From JBDZVM01 sp040255675 (GTDB lineage Bacteria; Actinomycetota; Actinomycetes; Acidothermales; Acidothermaceae), in NCBI GenBank assembly GCA_040255675.1, contig JBDZVM010000004.1, forward strand, positions 1 through 64,000: a stretch of 64,000 nt of DNA, read 5' to 3'. Made by a program: the position numbers and the translations under genes. Below the pieces are notes generated by a model. It was not told the DNA's origin, made no database searches, and worked only from the letters and a program-made list of their open reading frames with translations. Each line of letters begins with the position of its first letter. Within the stretch, counting starts at the first letter, position 1. This document shows positions 8,198 through 16,592 of the stretch, one piece after another.

Positions 8198-8227
8198 CGT
8201 TAGTCTCACCAACGTTAGTTGTACTAA
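8198..8227. promoter_or_regulatory. Candidate MarR operator
   Basis: TTAGTTGTACTAA (8215-8227) is a perfect 5-bp inverted repeat around a 3-base centre. The half-site CGTTAGT also occurs directly repeated at 8198-8204 and 8213-8219, spaced 15 bases. It sits between the divergent marR and hemerythrin starts. The assignment is inference from position and symmetry. Confidence 0.5.
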
Positions 8228-8266
8228 TGACAAGACCGCTCGAGGCGGATGCGCGAGGAGGCTTGC

Positions 8267-8920
8267 GTGGTTTCCGATTTCAAGCTCGACATGTCGATGA
8301 TGTTCGCGGTGCACGATGCGTTGCGCCGGGATCTCGCCCGGCTCGCGCAGATAGCGGCGCAGGAGCACGGCGAACCCGGGGGCATCCTTCGCACAGCCGT
8401 CGGCTGGGAGATGCTCAAAACGTTCCTACGAATCCACCACAGTTCCGAAGATGCTGCCGTGTGGGCCGTCATCGAAGATGCCCTGCCCGAACACGCCGAG
8501 GGCCGTGCCGTGCTTGAAATGATGGAGGCCGAACACGCTGCGATCGACCCGTTGCTCGACGCCGTCGACGCGGCGGTCGCCTCACCGGGCAGTGGCCGGA
8601 CGACGCTGCTCGACGCCGTCGACGCTTTGACGTCGAGGCTTCGTCACCACCTCGAGCACGAGGAGACCCAAGGGCTGGCGCTCGTCGACGCAACGCTGAC
8701 CAAAGAGCAATGGAAGGTGTTCAGCGACGACCACCGCGCCCGGGTCGGCGCCAACGCGAACCGCTACCTGCCCTGGCTGCTCGACGACGCCTCGCCCGCG
8801 GCGGTCTCGCGGGTGCTCGAAAAGATGCCGGAACCGCTGCGTGCGGCGTACGAAACCGAGTGGCGGGCGGCCTACCAAGATTTGCGCCCCTGGAGCGACC
8901 TGGCAAACGCCACGTCGTGA
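8267..8920 (+). CDS. Hemerythrin/HHE-domain protein
   Basis: A 217-residue helical protein with hemerythrin-type metal ligands: His16 (FAVHDAL), His58 and Glu61 (IHHSSED), His90 (EAEHAAIDPLLD), and His127/His128 with Glu132 (RHHLEHEETQ). Such proteins bind di-iron and oxygen, or act in oxidative or nitrosative stress. GTG 8267 is chosen because GCGAGGAGG (8253-8261) is 5 bases upstream; the frame opens earlier at 8249. The exporter gene follows 33 bases downstream and probably shares its transcript. Control by the divergent MarR is likely. The C-terminal ~60 residues (SDDHRARVGANANRY...) lie outside the core fold. Confidence 0.85.
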   Translation: MVSDFKLDMSMMFAVHDALRRDLARLAQIAAQEHGEPGGILRTAVGWEMLKTFLRIHHSSEDAAVWAVIEDALPEHAEGRAVLEMMEAEHAAIDPLLDAVDAAVASPGSGRTTLLDAVDALTSRLRHHLEHEETQGLALVDATLTKEQWKVFSDDHRARVGANANRYLPWLLDDASPAAVSRVLEKMPEPLRAAYETEWRAAYQDLRPWSDLANATS

Positions 8921-8953
8921 ATTTTTCGCTACAGATGCCAAATGGAGTTGAGA

Positions 8954-10414
8954 ATGTCGGTCCATGACGAAACGGTCGGTGCCGGTCTCGGCGCGCCGAC
9001 CGTCGCGCCCGTCCGCGCGCGCGACGAGAAGCTCGGCCTGGCGCTTCTTGTCATTGCGACTGCGCAACTGATGCTCGTCCTCGACAACACAATCATGAAT
9101 GTCGCCCTGCCGAGCATCCAGCGTGCGCTGCACATGGCAACGGCCAACCTGAATTGGGTGATCACGGCGTACGCCTTGGCGTTCGGCGGTCTGCTCTTGG
9201 TGGGCGGTCGTGCGGGCGACCTGTTCGGGAGGCGTTGCGTCTTTCGGGTGGGCCTGGTGCTTTTCACGCTTGCGTCGCTCACCGGCGGGCTCGCGCCGAC
9301 GTCCGGCGTGCTGATCGGCGCGCGCGTCGCGCAGGGCATCGGAGCGGCAATCGCGGCGCCGACCGCGTTGTCGCTGCTCGCCACCACTTTTCCGGCGGGG
9401 CCGGCGCGCAACAAGGCCCTCGGCGTCTACGGGGCGATGGGTGGTCTCGGTTCCGTCGTCGGCCTGGTGCTGGGCGGGGCTCTCACCGAATATGCGAGTT
9501 GGCGGTGGGTGCTCTTCATCAACGTGCCGATCGCCGTCGCCGTGTTGATCGGGACGGCGATCCTCCCGGTCGGCGAGCGTGACCGCGGGCACCTCGACTT
9601 ACCGGGTGCGGTCGCGGCAACGATAGGCTTCGGCTCGCTGGTGTACGCCATCAACCGTTCGAATGTCGACGGTTGGGCCGACAGTTTGACAATTACCTTC
9701 CTGATCGCAGGGGCCGCGCTCCTTGCCGTTTTCATCGGCATTCAGCGGACGGCGAGCACACCGGTGCTACCGCCGTCTGTCCTCGCCGATCGAGCGCGCT
9801 CCGGCGCATACGCCGTGATGTTTTTGATCGGCGCCGGAATGTTCGCGATGTTTTACTTCCTCACGCTGTACATGCAAGTCGTGCGCGATTACTCACCGAT
9901 GCATACCGGCCTCGCCTACCTGCCGTTCGCGATCGGTATCGGCCTGGCCGCGGGTGGCTTCGGTCCTCGACTGCTTGCTCAAATGTCGGCAAGTGCGGTC
10001 GTGTCCATTGGTCTGGCGATAGCGGTGGTGGGCACGCTGTGGTTTCGGCTGTTGAGCCCGACGTCGTCGGAGGTGGCCACGTTACTCCCCGCACAATTCG
10101 TCACGGGCTTCGGCCTTGGCCTCGCTTTCGTCACCGTGACGATCGTGGCGGTGCGGGGAGTGGCCCCTCGTGACACCGGGATCGCCTCCGGAGTCGTGAA
10201 CACCGCTCAACAGATCGGTGGCGCTTTGGGGCTCGCGACGCTTGTTACCGTAGCGGCAACCGTCACCCGCCACGCGGCAACGCACAACACTCGGCTGGTC
10301 GCGCTCACGCACGGCTACACTGCGGGGATTCTGGTCGGTGGCGCACTGTTCCTCGCGGGTCTGGTTGTCGCCTTGCTGACACTTCGAGTACGCGTGTCCG
10401 CGCAGCCGCACTAA
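8954..10414 (+). CDS. MFS drug exporter, DHA2 (EmrB/QacA) type
   Basis: A proton-driven multidrug exporter of 486 residues with about 14 hydrophobic segments. DHA2 signatures are LVLDNTIMNVALPSIQ in the first helix, NWVITAYALAFGG, the motif GRAGDLFGRR after helix 2, and the antiporter motif region GVYGAMGGLGSVVGLVLGG. ATG 8954 has GGAG (8944-8947) at good distance; ATG 8942 is the alternative. It lies downstream of the hemerythrin gene and under likely MarR control, so it may export the polyketide made by the neighbouring cluster, or other toxic compounds. This exporter is distinct from the MFS gene at 14041-15312. Confidence 0.92.
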   Translation: MSVHDETVGAGLGAPTVAPVRARDEKLGLALLVIATAQLMLVLDNTIMNVALPSIQRALHMATANLNWVITAYALAFGGLLLVGGRAGDLFGRRCVFRVGLVLFTLASLTGGLAPTSGVLIGARVAQGIGAAIAAPTALSLLATTFPAGPARNKALGVYGAMGGLGSVVGLVLGGALTEYASWRWVLFINVPIAVAVLIGTAILPVGERDRGHLDLPGAVAATIGFGSLVYAINRSNVDGWADSLTITFLIAGAALLAVFIGIQRTASTPVLPPSVLADRARSGAYAVMFLIGAGMFAMFYFLTLYMQVVRDYSPMHTGLAYLPFAIGIGLAAGGFGPRLLAQMSASAVVSIGLAIAVVGTLWFRLLSPTSSEVATLLPAQFVTGFGLGLAFVTVTIVAVRGVAPRDTGIASGVVNTAQQIGGALGLATLVTVAATVTRHAATHNTRLVALTHGYTAGILVGGALFLAGLVVALLTLRVRVSAQPH

Positions 10415-10457
10415 GCGGGCGGCACGAAAGGGGGAAGGTCGTCATGCGGAGTAGGTC

Positions 10458-11567
10458 GTGGACGCCGAAGCCCGCGCGTCGCCGCCGATGACTGCGCCGC
10501 CATCCGCGACCGCGCAAGCAGACCGACTGACGAGCACCCGTGCGAGTGCAGCATCGGCCGCGGGCTCGGGTGCAGCGGCGAGCAGGTCGAGCGGTCCCGT
10601 ATCGACCAGGTGGGCGCGCGGGTTTCGGCGCACCGCGCATGCGGTGCGCCGAAACCCGCTGACACTGTCCTTGATAGAAGCCCGACCGCAGGTGCAACTC
10701 GCATTCGCATTGCGCTTCAGCTGCGGTGCGGTGCTCGCCGGCGACGCACGGTACGGGGGCGGATTTCCGCTCGCGCGCTTCGCTTGCGGCCTCGCCGTGT
10801 GGCAGTGTGCCGTCGTCGCGGTGTACCTGTGCAACGGCGTCGTCGACGTGACCGGCGATCGTGTCAATGGTTCGCGGCGGCCGATCGCGGGAGGTGATTT
10901 GTCGCCTCGGCTGGCGACGTGCTTCACCGCTGGTTTCGCCGTCGTCGCGCTCGCATCCGCGGCGGCTATCGGCTTGGGGTTTTTTGCCGGCACCGCGGCA
11001 TTCCTTGCGCTGGGCGCGGTGTATTCGCTGCCGCCGTTCGACGTGCGCAAACGCTTCTTGGGCGCGACGATCGTGACCACGGCAGCTGGGTTGTTGACCT
11101 ATGCGGCCGGCGCGTCGCTCGACCGCGGGCTCGGCCGGCCGGTGTTGTTGACCGCCGCCGTCATGGCGGCCTGGATGGGACTCATCGGCGCGACGACCAA
11201 GGACTTCGGCGACTCTCCCGGCGACCGCGAGGCAGGCCGGCACACGTTGTTCGGCGTGCTAGGTGACACCGGCTTGCGCCGACTGGTCGCCCTTTCAGCG
11301 CTGGTCGTCGCTGGGTCGTTCGTTGTCGGCGCATCCTTGGTTGCGGCAACCGTGGTACCGGCGGCTGTGGTCATGCTCGTCGGCGCCGCCGTCCTCGCCC
11401 GGCATGCGGTACACGGGAGCGTCACCACCTGCGATCTGGCCGACCGTCGTGCGCGTGACCGGCTCCGCGTGCCTTATCGAATCTTCATGGCCACTCAGCT
11501 CGCAACCCATGTGGCCGTACTCGTTTCGGTCGCTGGTGTCACCGCGTTGTCGGGCCGATCGCCGTGA
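10458..11567 (+). CDS. UbiA-family prenyltransferase
   Basis: An integral-membrane aromatic or polyprenyl transferase. Both Asp-rich motifs that bind Mg-diphosphate are present: NGVVDVTGD (Asn126, Asp130, Asp134) and KDFGDSPGD (Asp248, Asp251, Asp255). About eight hydrophobic segments follow residue 78. The first ~68 residues are Ala/Ser-rich and contain a perfect 18-bp inverted repeat at DNA level (10619-10658), which suggests the true start may be later. GTG 10644 is in frame and would leave only the UbiA domain. The acceptor substrate cannot be told. It could prenylate the cluster product or a quinone. It converges on the response-regulator gene, with only 6 bases between stops. Confidence 0.83.
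   Translation: MDAEARASPPMTAPPSATAQADRLTSTRASAASAAGSGAAASRSSGPVSTRWARGFRRTAHAVRRNPLTLSLIEARPQVQLAFALRFSCGAVLAGDARYGGGFPLARFACGLAVWQCAVVAVYLCNGVVDVTGDRVNGSRRPIAGGDLSPRLATCFTAGFAVVALASAAAIGLGFFAGTAAFLALGAVYSLPPFDVRKRFLGATIVTTAAGLLTYAAGASLDRGLGRPVLLTAAVMAAWMGLIGATTKDFGDSPGDREAGRHTLFGVLGDTGLRRLVALSALVVAGSFVVGASLVAATVVPAAVVMLVGAAVLARHAVHGSVTTCDLADRRARDRLRVPYRIFMATQLATHVAVLVSVAGVTALSGRSP
10619..10658. repeat. Perfect 18-bp inverted repeat with 4-base loop
   Basis: CGGGTTTCGGCGCACCGC (10619-10636) is mirrored exactly at 10641-10658 around GCAT. It lies within the annotated N-terminus of the UbiA gene, just before its conserved domain. No T run follows. It may be an operator or a strong hairpin near the real start. 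Confidence 0.85.
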
Positions 11568-11573
11568 CGGCAG

Positions 11574-12215
11574 CTAGCTCGGCCGCGAAAGCAGATCGGC
11601 GGCGGCCGCCTTGTTGACCGCATCGACGCGCGAGACCGCGCCGAGCTTGGCGAAGACCGCTCGCAGGTGGCGCTTCACGGTCGCCTCGCTCAGGTTGAGG
11701 CGTCGAGCGATCTGCGCATTGCTGAGTGCCTGCGCGACCAACGCCGTCACCTCGAGTTCCCGTGGGGAGAGCACGTGCTCGAGGGCGGCGCGGTCGGTTC
11801 GGCGTGCCAACAGTTGCAGGGATGTCGCTAAAACCACGTGCGTGCCTTCGAGACTGCAACGGATGGCCGAGACGAGTTCGTGGCGGGTCGCATTCTTGAT
11901 GAGGTACCCACGTACGCCGACCGCAATGAGCTCCCGCACGACTTCAGGATCGTCATGCATGCTCAACACGACGATCCGTGTCTGCGGTGAGGTTTCCCGA
12001 ATCTCGCGGGCCGTCTCGACCGCGTCGCTGTCGCCTAGTTGGACGTCGAGCAACACGACGTCGGGGCGGTGCTCGGCGATCAGCGCTATTGCCCCGTCGT
12101 GGTCCGCCGCTTCTCCGACGACTTCCAGCCCCTCGACCGTCGACAGGATTTCCCTGACTCCATCGCGGAAAAGGGTGTGGTCGTCGACGAGAACGATGCG
12201 CACGCTGCTATCCAA
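11574..12215 (-). CDS. NarL/FixJ-type response regulator
   Basis: A receiver domain with the acidic pair Asp11/Asp12, phospho-acceptor Asp57 (DVVLLDVQLG) and Lys in the YLIKNA loop, followed by a LuxR-type helix-turn-helix (LSPRELEVTALVAQALSNAQ, then IARRLNLSEATVKRHL). TTG 12215 is preferred because GAGGAGG lies 7-8 bases upstream inside the kinase gene; GTG 12203 is an alternative. The frame continues upstream to 12590 only as a shadow of the kinase gene. It overlaps the kinase stop and forms a two-component pair with it. Likely role: pathway-specific control of the flanking cluster or exporters, by location only. Confidence 0.92.
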   Translation of the reverse strand: MDSSVRIVLVDDHTLFRDGVREILSTVEGLEVVGEAADHDGAIALIAEHRPDVVLLDVQLGDSDAVETAREIRETSPQTRIVVLSMHDDPEVVRELIAVGVRGYLIKNATRHELVSAIRCSLEGTHVVLATSLQLLARRTDRAALEHVLSPRELEVTALVAQALSNAQIARRLNLSEATVKRHLRAVFAKLGAVSRVDAVNKAAAADLLSRPS

Positions 12216-13377
12216 GACCCGCCCTCCTCGTCGCGCGCAACGGGACGAGCACGTCGATGCGGGCGCCCCCGCCAGCCGCGGCGTCGATGGTGAGGTCGCC
12301 TCCGAGCAGCTCCACCCGCTCTCGCATCGACACCAGCCCGGTGCCCTTGTGGTCGCGCGCAGTGCCCGTGTCGAATCCGACGCCGTCGTCTTCCACGCTG
12401 GCGCGCACTTCGTGCGGAGCGATGTCGACTCGAACGAGTACGGTGGTCGGGCTCGCATGTGTGACGGCGTTGCGGATCGCCTCACAAATGACGAGGAAGA
12501 GTTGGTCGCGCGCCTCGATTGGAAGCCAGCCCTCCTCGCCGTTGACGACGAGCTCGAATTGGATCGCCCATGCCGCAAGGGACGCAACATAGGTCTGCAC
12601 GGCGGCTTCGAGCGATTCGACGGGACGACGCAATCGCAGGTCGGACGTCACATCGCGAATGTTGTCGAGTGCTTCCGTGAGCAGCGAACGGGCGACAGCC
12701 ACCCGCTCCACGGGATCGACGGTCCGACCGCTGCCGGCCCTCACAGCGTCGCCACTCACAGCGTCGGCCCTCACTGCGCCGCCACTGACGGCGTCGATGA
12801 AGAGGCTGAGGTTGCGCTCAGCAACCACCACGTTTTGGGCTACCCGGTCGTGGATGTCGCGCGCGATGCGGCGACGCTCGTCGGCGTGCGCCTCGCCAAT
12901 CCGGTCGAGCAGAAAGCCCGCGTACGCGGCAGCCGCGTCCTGAATTCTGCTGCTGATGCTCGCGTCGAGCGCGAGCGCCAGGCTGGCGACAGAGGAGGGG
13001 GGCAGCTCGCGCGCGCTTGGCTGCTCGAAGAGCGTGCAAAACACCACCTCGAACAACACCGCGGCCGCACGCAGGGATTCGTTGGGATGCAGGCCGTCGG
13101 CTGCTCGCCGGGTACCCACCCGCCGAGCGAGCTGGCGTCGACCAGGTCGTGACGCCGGCCGACCGAGCGAAACCGTGTTCTCCACCTCGACCAGAATTTC
13201 TTCGGCATGACGGCGACAGTCTTCCCACGCCCGGTCGCGTGCGAGGGGACTCGCCGTCTGGTTCAGCCGCGCGCGGAACCTCGTGACAACGGCAGCACGT
13301 TGGCCGCGCAGAATCGTCGCCAGTGCGCTGTGCCCGACCGGCGAATTTCGCCTGGAAACAGACCAAACTCTTCGCAA
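12208..13377 (-). CDS. Cytoplasmic sensor histidine kinase (HisKA_3 type)
   Basis: The dimerisation/phospho-acceptor helix is ERRRIARDIHDRVAQNVVVA with His176, and the ATP-binding domain has the N box (ICEAIRNAVTHA) and G boxes (DDGVGFD and GTGLVSMRERVELLGGDL). No transmembrane segment is visible in the 389 residues, so it should sense an intracellular signal through the unassigned N-terminal ~150 residues. No ATG is available near the N-terminus; TTG 13377 follows a GGGGAAC ribosome site. A 30-bp duplication (12736-12795) encodes DAVSGxAVRA twice between the two domains. It is cotranscribed with the response regulator. Confidence 0.9.
   Translation of the reverse strand: MRRVWSVSRRNSPVGHSALATILRGQRAAVVTRFRARLNQTASPLARDRAWEDCRRHAEEILVEVENTVSLGRPASRPGRRQLARRVGTRRAADGLHPNESLRAAAVLFEVVFCTLFEQPSARELPPSSVASLALALDASISSRIQDAAAAYAGFLLDRIGEAHADERRRIARDIHDRVAQNVVVAERNLSLFIDAVSGGAVRADAVSGDAVRAGSGRTVDPVERVAVARSLLTEALDNIRDVTSDLRLRRPVESLEAAVQTYVASLAAWAIQFELVVNGEEGWLPIEARDQLFLVICEAIRNAVTHASPTTVLVRVDIAPHEVRASVEDDGVGFDTGTARDHKGTGLVSMRERVELLGGDLTIDAAAGGGARIDVLVPLRATRRAGLG
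12736..12795 (-). repeat. 30-bp tandem duplication in the kinase gene
   Basis: Two 30-base copies (12736-12765 and 12766-12795) differ at a few positions and keep the frame. They lengthen the linker after the phospho-acceptor helix. Confidence 0.75.
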
Positions 13378-13474
13378 AAGTGTTCCCCGAGGCCAGCTGC
13401 GACATAGCGGGCAATTACTCAGACAGGAGGATACAAGAGCACTTTCTCGCCGTGCAAGGCAGACCGGGCCCCGG

Positions 13475-14044
13475 TCACGAGCCGTACGGGTGAATCAGTT
13501 TCGCCGCGCGCAACGCGTGCGCCCACCAGGCGAGCTCGTCCAGCATCAGCTTGGTGGCGGACGACGACCCGTCGGAGGGTGAGAATGCGCCGTCGGCGGC
13601 GAAGCAATCGAGCACCCGCGGGAAGGTGACGACGTCTTTCATTCCTACGGCGTGAAATTCGGAGAAGATCAGGCGCAAGTGTTCCACCGCCCGGGCGCCG
13701 CCCGCGAGGCTCAAGCCGTAGCTGACAAATCCAAAAGGCTTTGCCTGCCACTCGACGTTGAAACAATCGATTGCGGTTTTCAAATGACCTGGAATGCTCC
13801 GGTTGTATTCGGGGACGACGATGACGAAAGCGTTGGCGTCTGCCAGATGCGGCTGCAACGACCGGACGGCGGGGTGGCTCGGCGACAGACTCCCAGGCAA
13901 CTCGTAGTCTGCGAGGTCGATGACGTCCGCGCGCATGTCCGCGCGCGAAGCCATCTGCGTTACGAACCAGTTCCCGATCGCCGGGCCGAGTCGGCCTTCC
14001 CGAACGCTCGAGATGATGACGGTGACATTCAGTTGCGGGTTCAC
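13475..14044 (-). CDS. NADPH-dependent FMN reductase
   Basis: A flavodoxin-like reductase of 189 residues. FMN-site motifs are SSVREGRLGPAIGNW, VPEYNRSIPGHLKTAID, and FVSYGLSLAGGARAVEHLR. GTG 14044 has GAAGGA about 5 bases upstream and overlaps the exporter stop (GTGA), so it closes the operon. By family it supplies reduced FMN or reduces quinones. In this cluster it may feed a flavin-dependent tailoring enzyme or detoxify quinone intermediates; which one cannot be told. Confidence 0.88.
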   Translation of the reverse strand: MNPQLNVTVIISSVREGRLGPAIGNWFVTQMASRADMRADVIDLADYELPGSLSPSHPAVRSLQPHLADANAFVIVVPEYNRSIPGHLKTAIDCFNVEWQAKPFGFVSYGLSLAGGARAVEHLRLIFSEFHAVGMKDVVTFPRVLDCFAADGAFSPSDGSSSATKLMLDELAWWAHALRAAKLIHPYGS

Positions 14045-15312
14045 GCACGTCCTTCTTTCGAACTCGACGGCACGCCCGCGAATGCCGCCGCCACGCCGCA
14101 CGTGGCGGCAACGACGACGACCCACGGGCCGAGCCGGTGTGGCGCGGCGGCCACTGCTATCAGCACGGCAACGCCGCCGAGTTGCACGCTGGTTTGGAAT
14201 CGGGCGCCGGCGGACGCTTGCTCGTGCGGGGCCAGCCCTGACATCGCCCGCGCGTTCAACGCGGTGAAGCTCAACACGAATGCGGCCGCGATTAACAGCA
14301 ACGCCGGAACCAGCGCGCCGTACCCCATCGACGGCCGCTGCGCGTACCAGATGTATCCGGCACAAGCCGAGACGGCTCCCGCGGCGATCAACCTCCGCGC
14401 ACCAGCCTTTACAAGGAGGTGCTTGCACCACGGCGTGGCGAGCGCAAGCGGCAAGCTGCTGGGCAGCAGGGCGAGACCCGCCCACCAGGGTGCGAATGTC
14501 CGCCGCGACTGGAAGTCGAACGTGGTGAGGAAGAGAAATCCCCAGTAGGAGCCGTTGAGAGCGGCGGCGCCGGCACTCGCCTGCCCTAACGCCCATCGGC
14601 GCGGCCGGGGGGACGCCGGGCTCTTCGATGTCCGCATGATCGCACGGCGGAGTCGGACGGCGGTCGGCCTCGCGGCGTCGCGCGGAGTCAGGTCGCGCGG
14701 AGTCAGGTCGCGCGGAATCAGACCGCTTGCCGCAAGGCACAACGCGAGAGCGACCGGCGCCGTCCACGACATTGCCCACCGCCAACTCGCCGTGGTCAAC
14801 AGGCCCGAGACGACGAGGCCGGCCGAGAACCCGCACGCTCCGAACAGCGAATACGTCGCCAGCGCCCGGTGACGTGCGTGGCCGTCGGGAAATGTCGCTG
14901 CGATGATGGCGAGCCCGGTAGGCGCCGTCAACGCGACGCATGCGCCCTTTACCACGCGGGTGGCCAGCAACACCGCGAGGTTTGGAGCCAGGCCCGCGCA
15001 GACTGAAGCGACGGCGAACACCGCCATCGCCACGAGATACGCCGGACGACGACCGTGGCGTACCGCCAGTCGCTGACTCGCGATGGCGAATCCGCCGAAG
15101 CCCAACGCGAAAGCGACGACGAGAGAACTGCTCATCCGTTGTGACAGGCCGAACGACCGCGCGATCGTCGGCATCGCCACGATCGTCGTCGACACTTCAA
15201 GCGCGTCGACCAACATGTTGGCGGAGAGAACGAGCAACAACCGCTGCAATCGCCGGTCGGCGCCGCCACGTGGCGCGACGCCAAGCTGGGAAACACCGAC
15301 GACCGTGCTCAC
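14041..15312 (-). CDS. MFS transporter of the polyketide cluster
   Basis: A 423-residue membrane protein with about 12 hydrophobic segments and the major-facilitator signature RHGRRPAYL after helix 2. The central cytoplasmic loop contains three in-frame copies of LTPRD-like sequence from a 15-bp tandem repeat. GTG 15312 overlaps the SDR stop and the gene's stop overlaps the FMN reductase, so translation is coupled. Likely exports the cluster product. It is shorter than the DHA2 exporter at 8954 and not closely alike. Confidence 0.88.
   Translation of the reverse strand: MSTVVGVSQLGVAPRGGADRRLQRLLLVLSANMLVDALEVSTTIVAMPTIARSFGLSQRMSSSLVVAFALGFGGFAIASQRLAVRHGRRPAYLVAMAVFAVASVCAGLAPNLAVLLATRVVKGACVALTAPTGLAIIAATFPDGHARHRALATYSLFGACGFSAGLVVSGLLTTASWRWAMSWTAPVALALCLAASGLIPRDLTPRDLTPRDAARPTAVRLRRAIMRTSKSPASPRPRRWALGQASAGAAALNGSYWGFLFLTTFDFQSRRTFAPWWAGLALLPSSLPLALATPWCKHLLVKAGARRLIAAGAVSACAGYIWYAQRPSMGYGALVPALLLIAAAFVLSFTALNARAMSGLAPHEQASAGARFQTSVQLGGVAVLIAVAAAPHRLGPWVVVVAATCGVAAAFAGVPSSSKEGRA
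14677..14721 (-). repeat. Three 15-bp tandem copies in the MFS gene
   Basis: GTCGCGCGGAGTCAG occurs at 14677-14691 and 14692-14706, with a one-base variant at 14707-14721. It encodes a repeated five-residue unit in the central loop of the transporter. Confidence 0.9.
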
Positions 15313-16073
15313 CCGAGGAGTGTCCCTCCGGTCGCGTCGATGAAAGCGCCGGTGATCCAGCGGGCCCGTGGCGAGGCCAGGAAAGCGACGACGTCGGCCA
15401 CGTCTTGGGGTTCACCGACTCGGTTGAACGTCGACAGTTTCGCCATCTGCTCGACGGCCTCGGGAATTCCGAAGAGCGGATTCTCGTTCCGGGTTATCCC
15501 GGGTGCGACGCTGTTCACGGTGATGTTGCGGGGTCCGAGATGGCGCGCCAGGTGCAGCGCAAGCACTTCGAGCGCTGCCTTGCTGGCCGCGTACGCGAGC
15601 TCGGAAGGATTGGCGACGCGTGTCAGCCCGGACGATATGTTGACGATTCGGCCGCCGTCCGGCATCAACGTGAGAGCGCGCTGAACAATGAAGAACGGAG
15701 CCCGCGCGTTCACGGCCATGATGTGGTCGAACTGGGCAGGTGTCGTCTCCTCGATCGACGTTCCGCCCATCACACCCGCGTTGTTCACCAAGATGTCGAG
15801 ATGCACGTCGCCCTGATTGTGCTCCTTGAGTCCTAGCTCGAGTTCGGTGAACAACCGGTCCACCCCGTCCGGTGCGTCTAGCTCCGCTTGGATCGCGAAC
15901 GCGCGGCCACCCCGAGCGGTGATGGCGTCGACCACCTGTTTCGCGGTGTCGGCTCGCGACCCGTAGTGGACGGCGACGAGCGCCCCGTCGTCCGCCAACC
16001 GTCCTGCGGTAGCCCGGCCGATCCCGCGGCTGGCGCCCGTCACCAATGCGGTACGGCTACGAAGCGTGTTCAT
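15309..16073 (-). CDS. Short-chain dehydrogenase/reductase
   Basis: A classical SDR of 254 residues: the NAD(P) motif TGASRGIG (12-19), NNAG (97-100), catalytic Ser148, Tyr161 and Lys165 (YAASK). It differs clearly from the C9 ketoreductase at 30949 and would be a late ketoreductase or dehydrogenase acting on the polyketide scaffold. ATG 16073 follows AAAGGTTTTTT, a modest ribosome site. Its stop overlaps the MFS start. The substrate is unknown. Confidence 0.9.
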   Translation of the reverse strand: MNTLRSRTALVTGASRGIGRATAGRLADDGALVAVHYGSRADTAKQVVDAITARGGRAFAIQAELDAPDGVDRLFTELELGLKEHNQGDVHLDILVNNAGVMGGTSIEETTPAQFDHIMAVNARAPFFIVQRALTLMPDGGRIVNISSGLTRVANPSELAYAASKAALEVLALHLARHLGPRNITVNSVAPGITRNENPLFGIPEAVEQMAKLSTFNRVGEPQDVADVVAFLASPRARWITGAFIDATGGTLLG

Positions 16074-16115
16074 AAAAAAACCTTTCTTTGCGAGAGTGCG
16101 GCTGCGAGAGTGCGG

Positions 16116-16592
16116 CTATTGATGTGCCTGCGTCATACGCGCGGCGATGGTCGGAACCCCCACGCCGACCGTCCATGCCACGTGGAAATCGAGTCGGCAA
16201 AGCCGCCAACCGACGGCGGTGCGGCGAGCCGTGCCGTCGAAACGGCCACCGAGCTGGAAATGGTTTCCCGATTTTGGCGGTGGCGGAGAATCGCGGTGGA
16301 CGTGCGTGGCGAGAACACTTTGCGTCACGGTTGCGATGTCTCGTCCGACATCGACGCGGCAGTGACCCACAATATGGTGAGTGAGCGCCCAATGGCCCAT
16401 GAAACGATCGGTGAAGGTGTCGAGCCCCTCGAGGCCCTGGTGCGTACCGGACGGAAATGCGAACATGGCGTCCGGGGTGAAGATGTCGCCGGCGTTCGAC
16501 TCGCAAAACGAGCCGTCGTCCAACATCGATAGGTATTTTTCAAACAGATCCGCGATTTCCAGCCGATCGAGCAGCGGGTCTTCGCGCTTCAT
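16116..16592 (-). CDS. SnoaL-like (NTF2-fold) protein, small
   Basis: 158 residues with the profile of SnoaL_4-type proteins: LEIADLFEKYLSMLDDG at the N-terminus, FTPDAMFAFPSG, HHIVGHCRVDV and VLATHVHR. In aromatic polyketide pathways this fold serves as ring cyclase, isomerase or hydratase. ATG 16592 overlaps the stop of the upstream hydroxylase (ATGA); the frame opening at 16670 is an upstream shadow. Function within the fold (cyclase, dehydratase or hydroxylase partner) is not decided by sequence. Confidence 0.78.
   Translation of the reverse strand: MKREDPLLDRLEIADLFEKYLSMLDDGSFCESNAGDIFTPDAMFAFPSGTHQGLEGLDTFTDRFMGHWALTHHIVGHCRVDVGRDIATVTQSVLATHVHRDSPPPPKSGNHFQLGGRFDGTARRTAVGWRLCRLDFHVAWTVGVGVPTIAARMTQAHQ

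Noticed and set aside
11611..13152. A 513-codon plus-strand open frame over the two-component genes
   Set aside because: Low-complexity Ser/Arg/Thr protein antisense to a kinase and regulator with full motif sets.
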